Source: Amphibalanus amphitrite
Taxonomy: Eukaryota > Arthropoda > Thecostraca > Balanomorpha > Balanidae
Length of the DNA: 64,000 bases
Assembly: GCF_019059575.1 (NCBI RefSeq)
Contig: NW_024883421.1
Span: 28,618-92,617, forward strand
Direction of reading: 5' to 3'
A program made the translations under genes and the position numbers. Below are positions 48,291 through 57,801 of this stretch, piece after piece. Each line of letters begins with the position of its first letter. Position 1 is the stretch's first letter. The notes beneath the pieces were generated by a model. It ran no database searches, was not told the origin of the DNA, and was given only the letters and a program-made list of their open reading frames with translations.

Positions 48291-49154
48291 TTTTCCACAG
48301 ACTGGTTCTGGCCGGCTCAGGCGAGATGGATATATCTTTTGAGGTTATGACCTCACGAGCACTATGAATACAATCGACATTCGTTGACTCTTGTTCGGTC
48401 ATAAGATATTAGCCGATTATATGTTTGTGTATGGAAATATCTCTTTTCTAATTCGCAAAAACTAGCCGACTCACTTTATCATCATATAACTCACTTGACG
48501 TCATTGCACTGGCAAGTGAGTTGCTAGAAATGTGACCTCGTTAGAACCATTTTGCAGGTTGTTGTTAAAAGGACAGACAAGTCCATTGGCTGCGGTGACT
48601 ATGCAACCCGCCCTGATCATGTAAACGGCATTGTGACTAGTTCAGCCACGAACACATTCCGCATTTTCCTAGAAAGAACTATGGGCACGCTCGGTGCCGC
48701 GGAGGGTATGCCAACCTAACAGACCCGCACTGCCCAGCGCTCCGCTAGCCCGGAGGCGGTTGGCGAGGCTGACCCCACTGACCTCGCTCCGCGACCAGAC
48801 TCTCGGTCACTCACGCCACAACCGAGAGGCGCCAGCCTCGACGCAGGGGCATCTGGCGCCATTCATGCTGCCTCCGAACACGGTGATTGGTTTACTGCAG
48901 AGTCACGTGGTTGGGGCATCAGTGGCGTAATCAGGAATTTAGTTGCCAATCTCACCAACAGATGGCTCTGACCGACGATTTTTAAATACGGAGTGATCTA
49001 AAGGTAGGTGACATAATACGAGCTTACAGCTGTAATGATGATGGCACATGTAGGCTACATTCCAAGTTTCATGATAATCTGACAAATGGTTCCCAAGATA
49101 CAGATGCAAACTCTAACCACTAGGGATGCCCCACATTACTTCAGCGGTGACCTG
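48291..49154. other. Right interior of 4.1 kb element, no gene
   Basis: Nothing coding is recognised. The last part resembles mariner-type terminal sequence. Confidence 0.35.
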
Positions 49155-49162
49155 TACCTTAA

Positions 49163-50075
49163 CCCTCGCCCGTAAACGGTGTTTTGCCACCTTCGCCCAT
49201 GCAGGGGGGGGGGGTTGGTGCGACCCCCCTGGCGTTTGAAAACGGAGCGTCGTAGAGCTTAGCGGAAAAGACCAACGGATTGCTCTTAACGAGATCTCGC
49301 GATTGGTGGTATATTTTTTTGGTCCTAGGTCAACATTTGGCCTACTTATGACCGGTCAAAGGTCAAATTTTCGGAAAAATCAAACTTTTTCAGATTTCCG
49401 CGCCGATTGCGGCAAAACGGTAAGAGATATCGACTTGAAACCTTCACTATCGTGATCTTTGATCAATTCTCTATCGTTTGGTGTATATTTCGATGTCATA
49501 ACTCTAAAAATGATGCGTTGGGAGCATCGGAAGTCTGCAAGGTCATTTGTGCATTGGGTCACGTCAGGCGTGTGACGTCACTGACCTGACCCTGACCCAA
49601 AATGAACTACAAGAAACAACCGACGATGCCTGAAATGGATAGCAAATTCGAATTCAGGGCATCAAAATACCCCGAAAAGGCATACAAGTGCAAGAAGTCA
49701 TTACAGGTCAACCGAGGTCACTGACCTTGCCTTGACCTTTAGTAACCTTCAAAATGTCAACGGACATTGTGCCAATGTCAAATCAGCCAGTTGTGATTCT
49801 AAAACAATCCATCAGTGTGTCAGGTCAGTCGGCATTTATACCAATGTGAAGCAATCTCCAATTTAGCGTATATCTGGCCGGAGTTTGTTCCCTTTATGAC
49901 GTCATAACTCCGTGACCTGGCATGACATTGACAATTTTTTTTTTACCAAAAGTTGCGCAAAGGATGCCCCAAAGGGTACTGAAAATTTGAGCAGGCTATC
50001 TGAAACGGTTCGGCGTGTAGCTAAGAAAAACCTCAGGGGGGGTTGCACCAACCCCCCCCCCTACATGGGCGAGGG
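49163..50075. mobile_element. TTAA element in satellite H
   Basis: Begins CCCTCGCCCGTAAACGG after TTAA 49159-49162 and ends CATGGGCGAGGG before TTAA 50076-50079. The interior 49246-49560 is related to element b (GTCGTAGAGCTTAGCG). G/C-run hairpins lie at both ends. It is 913 bp long. Confidence 0.8.
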
Positions 50076-50117
50076 TTAATATATAGCTTCGGTAACTGGG
50101 ATATAAAAAAACGTATA

Positions 50118-50332
50118 CCGTAAGGTGGGGCTATTTGAGACAGTGGGGCTATTTGAGACAGTATTTAAAATTGCTATAAAATAAAAACCACTTAAAATTA
50201 ATGCTTAATTTTTTGCGCCGGCGATTTACTGCTCGATTCCACACCTTCCTGAGCAAAAATATCACGTAAAAATCAAACGATCCTCATTTTATAGCGATTT
50301 TAAATACTGTCTCAAATAGCCCCACTTTACGG
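50118..50332. mobile_element. 215 bp TA-flanked foldback MITE
   Basis: CCGTAAGGTGGGGCTATTTG at the left is the complement of CAAATAGCCCCACTTTACGG at the right, apart from one base. TA flanks lie at 50116-50117 and 50333-50334. The inverted similarity extends inward to ACAGTATTTAAAATTGCTAT. A second GGGGCTATTTGAGACAGT lies in tandem at the left end. Confidence 0.85.
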
Positions 50333-50349
50333 TATGTATCTGCGGTGCG

Positions 50350-52101
50350 CAGGGGCGGATCCAGGAAAACTCCAAGGGGAGGGTCATGAATCGAAGTGGT
50401 GCCCCTACCTATACCCAAAATTAAAAACTCAACGGATTTCGTCCACTTCATTTTGGTGGTGCCCCCATTTTCAGTTTTTTTTCTTTTTAATTTTTATTTT
50501 TAGTCAGTATCTTAACTTTTGCCACAACCACATTTACCAATTGTAAGCAAGTATATATGAATGTGCTATGTGTATATATGTTGTGGACGCTGAGTAGTGA
50601 GTACTTACCAGGAACGCTATCAGGTAAGCGAATCGTTGTCAGTCCGACGAACTTGACCCTGGCGTCTAAAGGGTCTGTCCTTGACACTTCAGGCTTGTCA
50701 GGGGCACCAAAGTCCTTCCAGGGACACCACAAACCTGTCAGGGGCACCTACGGCCTTGTAGGGGCGCCACAGGCCCGCCAGGAAGCAGGGGCACCACAGG
50801 TCTAGCAAGTATACACGACAGGCCTGTCAGGGGCACAACGGGCCTGTTGGGCCCATGAGCACCCCTAGGGGCAGGGGCACCACAGTCCTTCCAGGGGCAC
50901 CGCAGGCCTGTGAGGGGCACCAGCGGCCTAGCAGGGGCACCAGTCAACACAGACCTGCCAGGGGCACCAGAGGCCTGCCAGGAGCACCACCGACCTTGCA
51001 GGGGTAACTTGGGCCTGTCAGGGGCACCACGGGCCTGTCGAGAGGCACTTCAGGCTTTTCAGGGGCACCATAGTCCTCGGCCGGGCGCAGGGGTAGCAGG
51101 GGCACCAGAGGCCTGCCAGGGGCACTACAGGCCTAGCAAGGGCACCACTGGTCTATCAGGGGCACCACGAGCCTGTCATAGCCAGGCATCTCAGGCTTGT
51201 CAAGGCCCAGGGGCACCACAGGTCTGTGAGGGGCACCAGCGACCTAGCAGGGGCACCAGTCAACACAGGTCTGCCAGGGGCGCCACAGACCTGCCAGGGG
51301 CACCACAGACCTGCCAGGGGCACCAGAGGTCTGCCAGGGGCACCACCGGCCTCGCAGGGGCACCTTGGGCCTGTCAGGGGCACCACGGGCCTGCCGAGGG
51401 GCACTTCAGACTTTTCAGGGGCACCAGTCCTCTTAGGGCGCAGGGGTACCAGCGGCCTAGCAAGGGCACCAGAGGCCTGCCAGGGGCACCACAGGCCTAA
51501 CAAGGGCACCACGGGCCTGTCAGGGGCACCTCAGGGTTGTCAGGGCCCAGGGACACCACAGTCCTTCCAAGGGCACCGCAAGCCTGTCCGGGGCACCAGA
51601 GGCCTGCCAGGGGCACCACAGGCCTGTCAGGGGCACCACAGGCCTGCCAGGGGCACCACAGGCCTAGCAAGGCACCACTGGCCTGTCATGGCCGGGCACC
51701 TCAGGCTTGTCAGGGCCCAGGGGCACCACAGTCCTTCCAGGGGCATTACAAGCCTGTCAGGGGCACCAGAGGCCTAGCAAGGGCACCACAGGCCTACCAT
51801 GGACACCACAGGCCTGCCAGGGGCACCACCGGCCTTGCAGGGGCGCCTCAGGCCTGTCAGGGGCACCACGTCCCTGCCGGGGACACTTCAGGCTTGTCAG
51901 GGGCGTTACAGTCCTGTCAGGGCCCAGGGGCACCAGGCCCGTGGTGTCCCTGCTAGGCCTGTGGTGTCCCTGGTGGTCCTGTGGTGCCCCTGTCAGGACT
52001 GTGATACCCCTGATAGGCCGGTGGTGCCCCTGGCAGGTCTTTGGGCCCCCGGGCCTCAAGGGGGGGCCATGACCCATGTGACCCCCTTGGATCCGCCCCT
52101 G
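50350..52101. mobile_element. 1.75 kb hAT-like element with 20 bp minisatellite
   Basis: The ends CAGGGGCGGATCCAGG and CCTTGGATCCGCCCCTG are flanked by the 8 bp duplication GCGGTGCG (50342-50349 and 52102-52109). The uninterrupted target is visible at 5084. No transposase is present. Long ORFs on both strands come from the minisatellite. Confidence 0.9.
50685..52065. repeat. 20 bp minisatellite
   Basis: Units of the type AGGGGCACCACAGGCCTGCC repeat with a 20 bp period, so three units make 20 codons. The apparent proteins rich in QGHHRPARGTTGL are artefacts. Confidence 0.9.
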
Positions 52102-52473
52102 GCGGTGCGGGCGGAGAAGAAGCCAGTACCTACTTTTTCAAATGCAAAGATGGGATTGGAGAGGAGGGAAAGGATGGGAGTAGTTGGGAGGGGAGGGGAG
52201 ATGAGGGAGGGAGGGAGCAAAGAAGTGTGATAAAGAAGACTGGGAGGGGAGGGTGAGAGACATATGGGGAGGAATAAATGAGTTTATCATTGAGTCAGTG
52301 AGCGACAGTCGTGAGAGTGGAAGTGAGGGAAGGGGAGAGAAGAGGTATGGAAGCAGGCAGGGAGGGTTAGGGAGAAACGGAAAGGGTAGGGGCGGAGCAG
52401 GGCGGGGAAGCATCATTATCTACTTATTTTTTAACCCTTACTTTTTTAAGGTCACGGAAATATTATAGCATAC
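52102..52473. repeat. Satellite family H before the Gypsy array
   Basis: It matches 5086-5420. The Gypsy LTR starts at 52474 after GCATAC. The target duplication cannot be checked because the other flank is outside the window. Confidence 0.65.
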
Positions 52474-53058
52474 TGTTACCGAGCCCAGGGTTCACTGCTA
52501 CCGTTCCCCTCCTCCACGGACCCCAAATACAGGAATACTTACACAGTGGACTATATTTACTGCCCCGTTATCCTACCGCCTACTGTTCCCATTAGTAGGC
52601 AGGAGCAGGACGAACAACCGTACCCAGCGCTCCCACTGTTACCATCAGTAGGCAGCAACAACCTCACCTGTACAGAATCGTCCACTTGCCCAAGCCGCGG
52701 TTCTCCGTCCACGCACAGCTGACAGCACTCCACGGGTCACCACTCACTGCGGAGCTGAGGACACGACTGGCGCGGGCCCGCAAATCTGACCTAACATGAC
52801 CTCGGATCGTAGTGGGCCGACCTCACGTCCAATCGCAAACCGGAGTCGCAAATGACGTCATAAACCCAACTCCACAAACACACGCAGACAGTAATGGCGC
52901 ACGATATACAAATATGAAAGACATGCTCAAGGTTGGTAAAAATAAATCCATTCAGGCAATGTGTTGATTGGCATTTCTTTGTATAGGAACTTTGAATCCG
53001 TGAGTACTTTTGTGGTAAACCATCAGTAATCTAACTTAATTAATCCGACTGCATAACA
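52474..53058 (-). repeat. Gypsy LTR 1 (3' LTR of element 1)
   Basis: 585 bp. Read on the minus strand it starts TGTTATGC and ends GGTAACA, giving TGTTA/TAACA inverted termini. It looks identical to 58980-59564. It contains a TGACGTCA palindrome (52853-52860), a CREB/ATF-type site, that could act in transcription; this role is inference. Confidence 0.85.
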
Positions 53059-53073
53059 CTACCCCCCCCCCTA
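53059..53073 (-). promoter_or_regulatory. Polypurine tract, element 1
   Basis: On the minus strand, A followed by ten G and then TAG lies directly before the 3' LTR. This is the expected place of the plus-strand primer for reverse transcription. Confidence 0.65.
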
Positions 53074-53141
53074 ACGTTCTTCGCCCACGAAGAAGAAGAG
53101 ATAGGGAGAGAGCACAAAAAAAAACGAGCCATTTCATGCAC

Positions 53142-53840
53142 CTAGGACCGGTGGAGCCACTCGGGCAGCCTATGCAGGAGACGGTCGTACCCCTCCTCTG
53201 AGAGGTGGATCCCATCGCGGCCGTAAAAACGATTACTAGAATCGCTGACGACGTGCCTCCTTCTTTTGTAGGTTGTGAGAGCCCTGCCGACAAGCCAGTG
53301 CGTCGCCTTGTCGTGGAAGTTGGCTAGCGACATTCTCTCGGCGTGGAACGCCGGGCACTGCTCCCACGCCCTTCCGGTGTCATAGCGGAGGCGGGGGAGA
53401 GGGCCTACAATGTCCACCTCCGTGCAGTGCTCGAGGACAGCGTCGATTACTACTGTTATATTGTCTTTTAACACAGCCAGTTGTCGGCGCCTCCTCTCCG
53501 GGTCTCCGTCTGGATAAATGTCGTTACCTGTCATCCAGATGCAAACTCGACCCGTTGACAGCCTGAAACCTTCAGCAGCGCAGCGCCAGTCTTGCAGCTC
53601 CTGGGCGATGCGACGACACAGACGTTTCCAGGAATCTCCTCCTCGGGTGCGATTGAAAAGGAAGTCCGGGCTGGACACGCTCACCTGTGCATCGCGCGCG
53701 ATAGAATCACCCAGGAACAGATGGAGCCTTCCGCCGTTGTCATCGGGGAAGGTCGACTCTTGTGCCGCCAGCCACTGCCTCTGGTCCGGGTCGGATATAT
53801 CTAAGATGTCTTCCCAGCTGTCGACGTTTGGCCGGTCCAT
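53142..53840 (-). CDS. SGNH/GDSL hydrolase-like third ORF of Gypsy element 1
   Basis: This 232-residue ORF lies between pol and the polypurine tract, where env sits in retroviruses. SGNH hydrolases cleave esters or acyl groups with a Ser-His-Asp triad. All four blocks are visible: LFLGDSIARD (Ser, residues ~41-50), RTRGGDSW (Gly, block II), WMTGNDIY (Asn, block III) and DGIHLSEEGY (Asp and His, block V, near the C-terminus). There is no signal peptide or membrane segment, so it is unlike an envelope protein. The ATG is 142 nt after the pol stop in another frame. A polypyrimidine tract and CAG end at 53845, just before the ATG, suggesting expression from a spliced RNA. An identical copy lies in element 2. 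Function in the element is unknown; esterase ORFs are known from CR1-type non-LTR elements. Confidence 0.85.
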   Translation of the reverse strand: MDRPNVDSWEDILDISDPDQRQWLAAQESTFPDDNGGRLHLFLGDSIARDAQVSVSSPDFLFNRTRGGDSWKRLCRRIAQELQDWRCAAEGFRLSTGRVCIWMTGNDIYPDGDPERRRRQLAVLKDNITVVIDAVLEHCTEVDIVGPLPRLRYDTGRAWEQCPAFHAERMSLANFHDKATHWLVGRALTTYKRRRHVVSDSSNRFYGRDGIHLSEEGYDRLLHRLPEWLHRS

Positions 53841-53843
53841 ATG

Positions 53844-53875
53844 CCTGGTTATAGAGAAAAGAGAAAAAAACAGGT
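53844..53875 (-). promoter_or_regulatory. Predicted splice acceptor before the SGNH ORF
   Basis: On the minus strand a tract of T and C (TTTTTTTCTCTTTTCTCT) is followed by ATAACCAG, and the ATG starts 4 nt downstream. This arrangement is typical for env-type subgenomic mRNAs. The donor is not identified. Confidence 0.55.
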
Positions 53876-53982
53876 GCTAGAACTCTGGGGGTCTAGAGCG
53901 TTTTGCCCATAACTGTTTGACCAGACACAAACACACGCACACATACACACGTGCATGCACAGTCCCACACTATTTACATGCC

Positions 53983-56900
53983 TTACAGAACGTAATCGGC
54001 CAGACGTACTGGCATCCTGCGAGTTCTGGACCGTGTACTCGGGCGTGAACCACCCGCGGAACTGTTCCCTGGACCCGCGTTGTCCGTGTCCCCGTTAGCA
54101 TCGGGAGACTGGACTCTGGGATCCGCTGACTGGGGTGGTTGTATATCCGCACTCTCGGAGGGGCTCGTACTGGCCACCCCGGGGACTGAGTTGTCGCTCC
54201 ACGTGAAATGGGGAGACTCTGCGTGTTTCCACAATCGGTTGATGTGAACTACTTTCGCTTTCCCCCTGGCTGTCCGAATGCGATACGTGACATCGGAAAG
54301 CCGGTTGATGATCACATAGCCATCTTCCCAGTCAGACATGAGTTTAGGACAGAGTCCCTTTTTACGCCGGGGATTAAAAAGCCATACCTTGTCACCGGGT
54401 TGTAAAACAGATTGACTCGCCTTGGCATCATACCGAAGCTTCATTGCGTCGGACTTCAGCCGGAGGTGTGATCGGACCTGTTTGTGAATCTCCCCGAGGC
54501 GGTGCTTCAGCTCTCGCACGAAGTCTTGACATGAGTCATGCCTCGCATCGGTAGGTGGGGCGTCGGTGATCAGATCGATGGGGAGGCGCATCTCTCGACC
54601 AGTCATCATCTGAGCCGGAGTGTACCCCGTGGTTTCGTGCTCTGCGGAACGATAGGCCATTAGGACCATAGGTAGTTTCGTGTCCCATTCATCTTGGCCC
54701 TCTTTGCAGAACTTGGACAGTTCCTGCCCCAGCGTTCGGTTGAAGCGTTCGACCATGCCGTCGGACTGCGGATGAAGGGGCGTAGTCCTCGTCTTCCGTA
54801 TCCCCAGCAACCTGCACGACTCTTTGAAAACGGCGCTTTCAAAGTTTCTTCCCTGGTCGGAATGGAGCTCGTTGGGCATTCCGAAGCGGGTGAAGAAGTT
54901 GTCCACCAGCACTCCAGCCACGGTAGTGGCTTCCTGGTTTGGTATGGCGTAAGCCTCGGGCCATTTGGTGAAATAGTCCATTGCAACGCATATGTACTTG
55001 TTGCCATTCGCCGAAAGTGGTAGGGGACCCGTGATATCTACAGCCACCCTTTCCATGGGGGCTCCCGCAAGGACGAGCTGCAGCGGTGCTCGCTGAACGG
55101 TGTGCGGTCCCTTCTTGGCACAACAGACGGTGCAGACGCGGCACCACTCCGAAACATCGTTCCGCATACCAACCCAGTAGAAGCGCTGTCTGAGGCGTTG
55201 TAGAGTCTTCTTCACACCGAAGTGCCCACCAGTCGGCGCGTCATGGTGTTCCACCATCACCCGGTGCCTGAGTTCTCTTGGAAGCACCACCAGCCATCTG
55301 CTGGTCACGCCGTCAACAGACTCCCAACGGCGCTCCAGCACGCCATCGTTGATCCTGAGCATGCTCCACTGCGCCCAGTAGTGTTTTGTGGTGGGACTTG
55401 CTCCTGATATCTCGTCTGCTGTGGGTCTTGAGCTGTCGACGCGTAGGTGTGACAGAACTGGCGAAATGTCTGGGTCCTGTGCTTGGGCACTGCGAATGTT
55501 AAAGGCACTCGACGGAGCGGTGTCCTCGTTTTCCTTTCGAGATGATTCTATGTGGGTATGTCGCGATACCGAGAGGGAATCATACTTCGTGCAGTGTCGG
55601 CAGGCACCGTGACATGGTCGCCTGCTGAGGCCATCTGCATTCGCATGCTTTGTTCCAGGTCTGTAGGCAATCTCGAAGTCGTATTGCCCCAGACGCGCCA
55701 ACCAACGAGCTAGCTGTCCCTCTGGTTCCTTTAGGGTTCGAAGCCAGCGAAGTGCCGAATGATCAGTTCTCACAGTGAAGTGGGCCCCATACACGTAGTG
55801 ATGAAAGTGTTTGATGGCTTCTACGACAGCTAAGAGCTCTCGTCGTGTGACGCAGTAATTTCGCTCAGGTTTGGATAGGGATCGACTAAAATATGCGATG
55901 ACCCGTTCTCCTTGGTCGGAGTTTTGGGATAGCACGGCCCCAATGCCGCACGCGCTGGCATCGGTGTCCAAGATGAATGGCAGCTTTGTTTCCGGATAGG
56001 CGAGTACGGGCGTACTAGTAAGAGCTCCTTTGAGCTTCTGGAAGGCCTCTTCGCATGAGGCGTTCCATTCGAATCGTTGTCCTTTTTGTGTCAGACGGTG
56101 CAATGGAGCTGCCAATTCAGCGAAGCCCTTCACAAAGCGACGGTAGTAAGTGCACAGCCCTAGGAAACTGCGTAGTTCGGTGATGTTAGTCGGCACCGGC
56201 CACTCGCTGACTGCCCGCACCTTGGCTGGATCAGTAGAGACACCTTGTTCGGACACCTCGTGCCCGAGGTAAGCCACTTTCCTTTGGAAGAGATGACACT
56301 TCTTTGGGTTCAGCTTCAGGTTGGCTGCGCGGAATCGCTGGAAGACCTCCTTCAAACGTTGAAGCTCCTCGCTGAAGGTGTTACCAAACACGATGACGTC
56401 ATCCAGGTACACTAGTAGTGATTTCCAGTGAAGACCCGCCAGCACCGCCTCCATCAATCTCTCGAACGTTGCCGGAGCATTGCAGAGGCCGAACGGCATG
56501 ACTCGAAATTGCCAAAGGCCGCCTCCACACGAGAAAGCTGTCTTCTCTTTGTCGTGTTCTGCCATCTTCACTTGATGGTAGCCAGACTTCAAGTCGAGTG
56601 TCGAGAACCATTTTGCTCCAGCCAGAGCATCCAGCGTATCGTCGATCCTAGGCAGGGGGTATGAGTCCTTCAGGGTGATCTCGTTCAGGGCCCGATAGTC
56701 GACGCAGCATCTCAAGGATCCATCTTTTTTCTTCACCATCACCAGCGGAGAGGACCACGGACTGGCTGACTTTTCAATCAGGCGTTGTTGAGCCATGTCG
56801 CTCACCAACCTTTCGGCCTCCTCTCGCTTCGCCAGTGGGATACGCCGAGGAGGGATCTTGATGGGGCGGTGGTTGTTTGTTTTGATGTGGTGTTCCGTCA

Positions 56901-57792
56901 AATCTGTAGATCCCAAGTCATGGTCACCTTCTGAAAAGATGTCACTGTTCTCGAACAGCAGAGTCTCGACCTCTCTCACCTGTGCATCCGTGAGGGTGTC
57001 ACTGCAGCGGCTGAGCAGCTCCTGGACATCATCGGGTAATGCTACACCTCCTGTATGGGTTGAATAAGAGCCGTGAACAGTAACATTTCCACATGAGACA
57101 TCCTCACCTGTTCCGATGACTGTGCCCGGTTTAAGTCTGATGTGTCTGTCGGAGAGGTTGCCGATCAGTATTGGAAGGCGTGACTTGTTCCTTACCAGAG
57201 ACCTTCCTACCATGATTCCGTCGGCCAAACCACTTGCACCCTCAACTAGCACTTGGTGGCCATCGATTGTGTCCAACGACTTACACTCCACCAACTGTTC
57301 TGTTCTGGGCGGGATGCGTACTTGTCTACGAACTACTACACGGTACGTTTTGGGAGTGTCTTGCTGTGTTTCCGTCAGTGGAATCGTTGAGTTGTCCACC
57401 TGAAGTGTCATTTTTTTCAAATCCAGTTGGCAGTTGTGGGCCGACAGATAATCTAGGCCAAGGATGCAGCGTTCTTCCAGCTCTTCCGCCACGAATACTG
57501 CATGGCGTGATGTTTGTTTACCGAGGGCCACTTCAACTTCCACGGGCCCTCTCAATCCAGTGCGGCGTCCCGTTACGTCACAGAGTCCCCCCGGCACTGA
57601 TGGAGGGTCCACACCGGGTATGACGTCGCTACGGACCAGTGTGCGATTCGACCCTGTGTCGACAAGTATCGACATCCGCCGGCCGCCAACCCAGCCATCC
57701 ACCCGCACACAGTCAGGGGGTTCTGGTCTCCGGACACAATCGTGGGACTCTTCAGCGCCGGCCGACCGCTGCCCCTCGAGGTCGACCCTCAT
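53983..57792 (-). CDS. pol: Gypsy pol polyprotein, element 1
   Basis: 1269 residues, full length. Order: aspartic protease with DTGS at 45-48; reverse transcriptase with YLDD at 462-465; RNase H (LDTDASACGIGAVLSQ; TDHSALRWL); integrase with an HHCC finger from about residue 847 (HHDAPTGGHFGV ... CRVCTVCC), a core with VDITGPLP, SDQGRNFE and MVERFNR supplying the D, D and E, and a C-terminal GPY/F-like module (GDKVWLF ... VHINRLWK). No chromodomain is seen. It makes, integrates and processes the element's cDNA. It overlaps the gag stop as ATGA, but its frame is -1 to gag, and the frameshift signal upstream suggests a Gag-Pol fusion rather than initiation at this ATG. All key motifs are intact, so it is potentially active. 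The domain order RT-RH-IN is that of Ty3/Gypsy. Confidence 0.95.
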   Translation of the reverse strand: MRVDLEGQRSAGAEESHDCVRRPEPPDCVRVDGWVGGRRMSILVDTGSNRTLVRSDVIPGVDPPSVPGGLCDVTGRRTGLRGPVEVEVALGKQTSRHAVFVAEELEERCILGLDYLSAHNCQLDLKKMTLQVDNSTIPLTETQQDTPKTYRVVVRRQVRIPPRTEQLVECKSLDTIDGHQVLVEGASGLADGIMVGRSLVRNKSRLPILIGNLSDRHIRLKPGTVIGTGEDVSCGNVTVHGSYSTHTGGVALPDDVQELLSRCSDTLTDAQVREVETLLFENSDIFSEGDHDLGSTDLTEHHIKTNNHRPIKIPPRRIPLAKREEAERLVSDMAQQRLIEKSASPWSSPLVMVKKKDGSLRCCVDYRALNEITLKDSYPLPRIDDTLDALAGAKWFSTLDLKSGYHQVKMAEHDKEKTAFSCGGGLWQFRVMPFGLCNAPATFERLMEAVLAGLHWKSLLVYLDDVIVFGNTFSEELQRLKEVFQRFRAANLKLNPKKCHLFQRKVAYLGHEVSEQGVSTDPAKVRAVSEWPVPTNITELRSFLGLCTYYRRFVKGFAELAAPLHRLTQKGQRFEWNASCEEAFQKLKGALTSTPVLAYPETKLPFILDTDASACGIGAVLSQNSDQGERVIAYFSRSLSKPERNYCVTRRELLAVVEAIKHFHHYVYGAHFTVRTDHSALRWLRTLKEPEGQLARWLARLGQYDFEIAYRPGTKHANADGLSRRPCHGACRHCTKYDSLSVSRHTHIESSRKENEDTAPSSAFNIRSAQAQDPDISPVLSHLRVDSSRPTADEISGASPTTKHYWAQWSMLRINDGVLERRWESVDGVTSRWLVVLPRELRHRVMVEHHDAPTGGHFGVKKTLQRLRQRFYWVGMRNDVSEWCRVCTVCCAKKGPHTVQRAPLQLVLAGAPMERVAVDITGPLPLSANGNKYICVAMDYFTKWPEAYAIPNQEATTVAGVLVDNFFTRFGMPNELHSDQGRNFESAVFKESCRLLGIRKTRTTPLHPQSDGMVERFNRTLGQELSKFCKEGQDEWDTKLPMVLMAYRSAEHETTGYTPAQMMTGREMRLPIDLITDAPPTDARHDSCQDFVRELKHRLGEIHKQVRSHLRLKSDAMKLRYDAKASQSVLQPGDKVWLFNPRRKKGLCPKLMSDWEDGYVIINRLSDVTYRIRTARGKAKVVHINRLWKHAESPHFTWSDNSVPGVASTSPSESADIQPPQSADPRVQSPDANGDTDNAGPGNSSAGGSRPSTRSRTRRMPVRLADYVL

Positions 57793-57801
57793 TCGTTTCC
57801 C
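57760..57801 (-). promoter_or_regulatory. -1 ribosomal frameshift signal between gag and pol
   Basis: The slippery heptamer G GGA AAC (57801-57795) is in the gag frame. A 7 nt spacer (57794-57788) contains the gag stop. The stem GGTCGACC (57787-57780) pairs with GGTCGGCC (57767-57760), with one G-U pair and a 12 nt loop. A -1 slip enters exactly the pol frame. All elements of a canonical signal are present; efficiency is not known. Confidence 0.8.

Larger units (their letters stand above)
45081..49154. mobile_element. 4.1 kb TA-flanked element carrying foreign sequence
   Basis: The inverted ends CAGGTCACCGCTAAAG and CTTCAGCGGTGACCTG (26 of 27 bp match) are flanked by TA at 45079-45080 and 49155-49156, as expected for Tc1/mariner. 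The last 150 bp resemble mariner-type terminal sequence (CCAAGTTTCATGATAATCTG). The interior holds a protease exon, a retroelement-associated fragment and a tRNA-derived repeat instead of a transposase. It may be a gene-capturing (Pack-type) element, or a region bounded by two solo ends. Confidence 0.7.

Noticed and set aside
50910-51956. ORFs up to 196 residues rich in Gly, His and Gln
   Set aside because: They are generated by the 20 bp minisatellite, which is open in several frames.
53036-53293. Minus-strand ORF starting MSAGLSQ as a gene
   Set aside because: It overlaps the SGNH ORF in another frame and runs into the polypurine tract and LTR.
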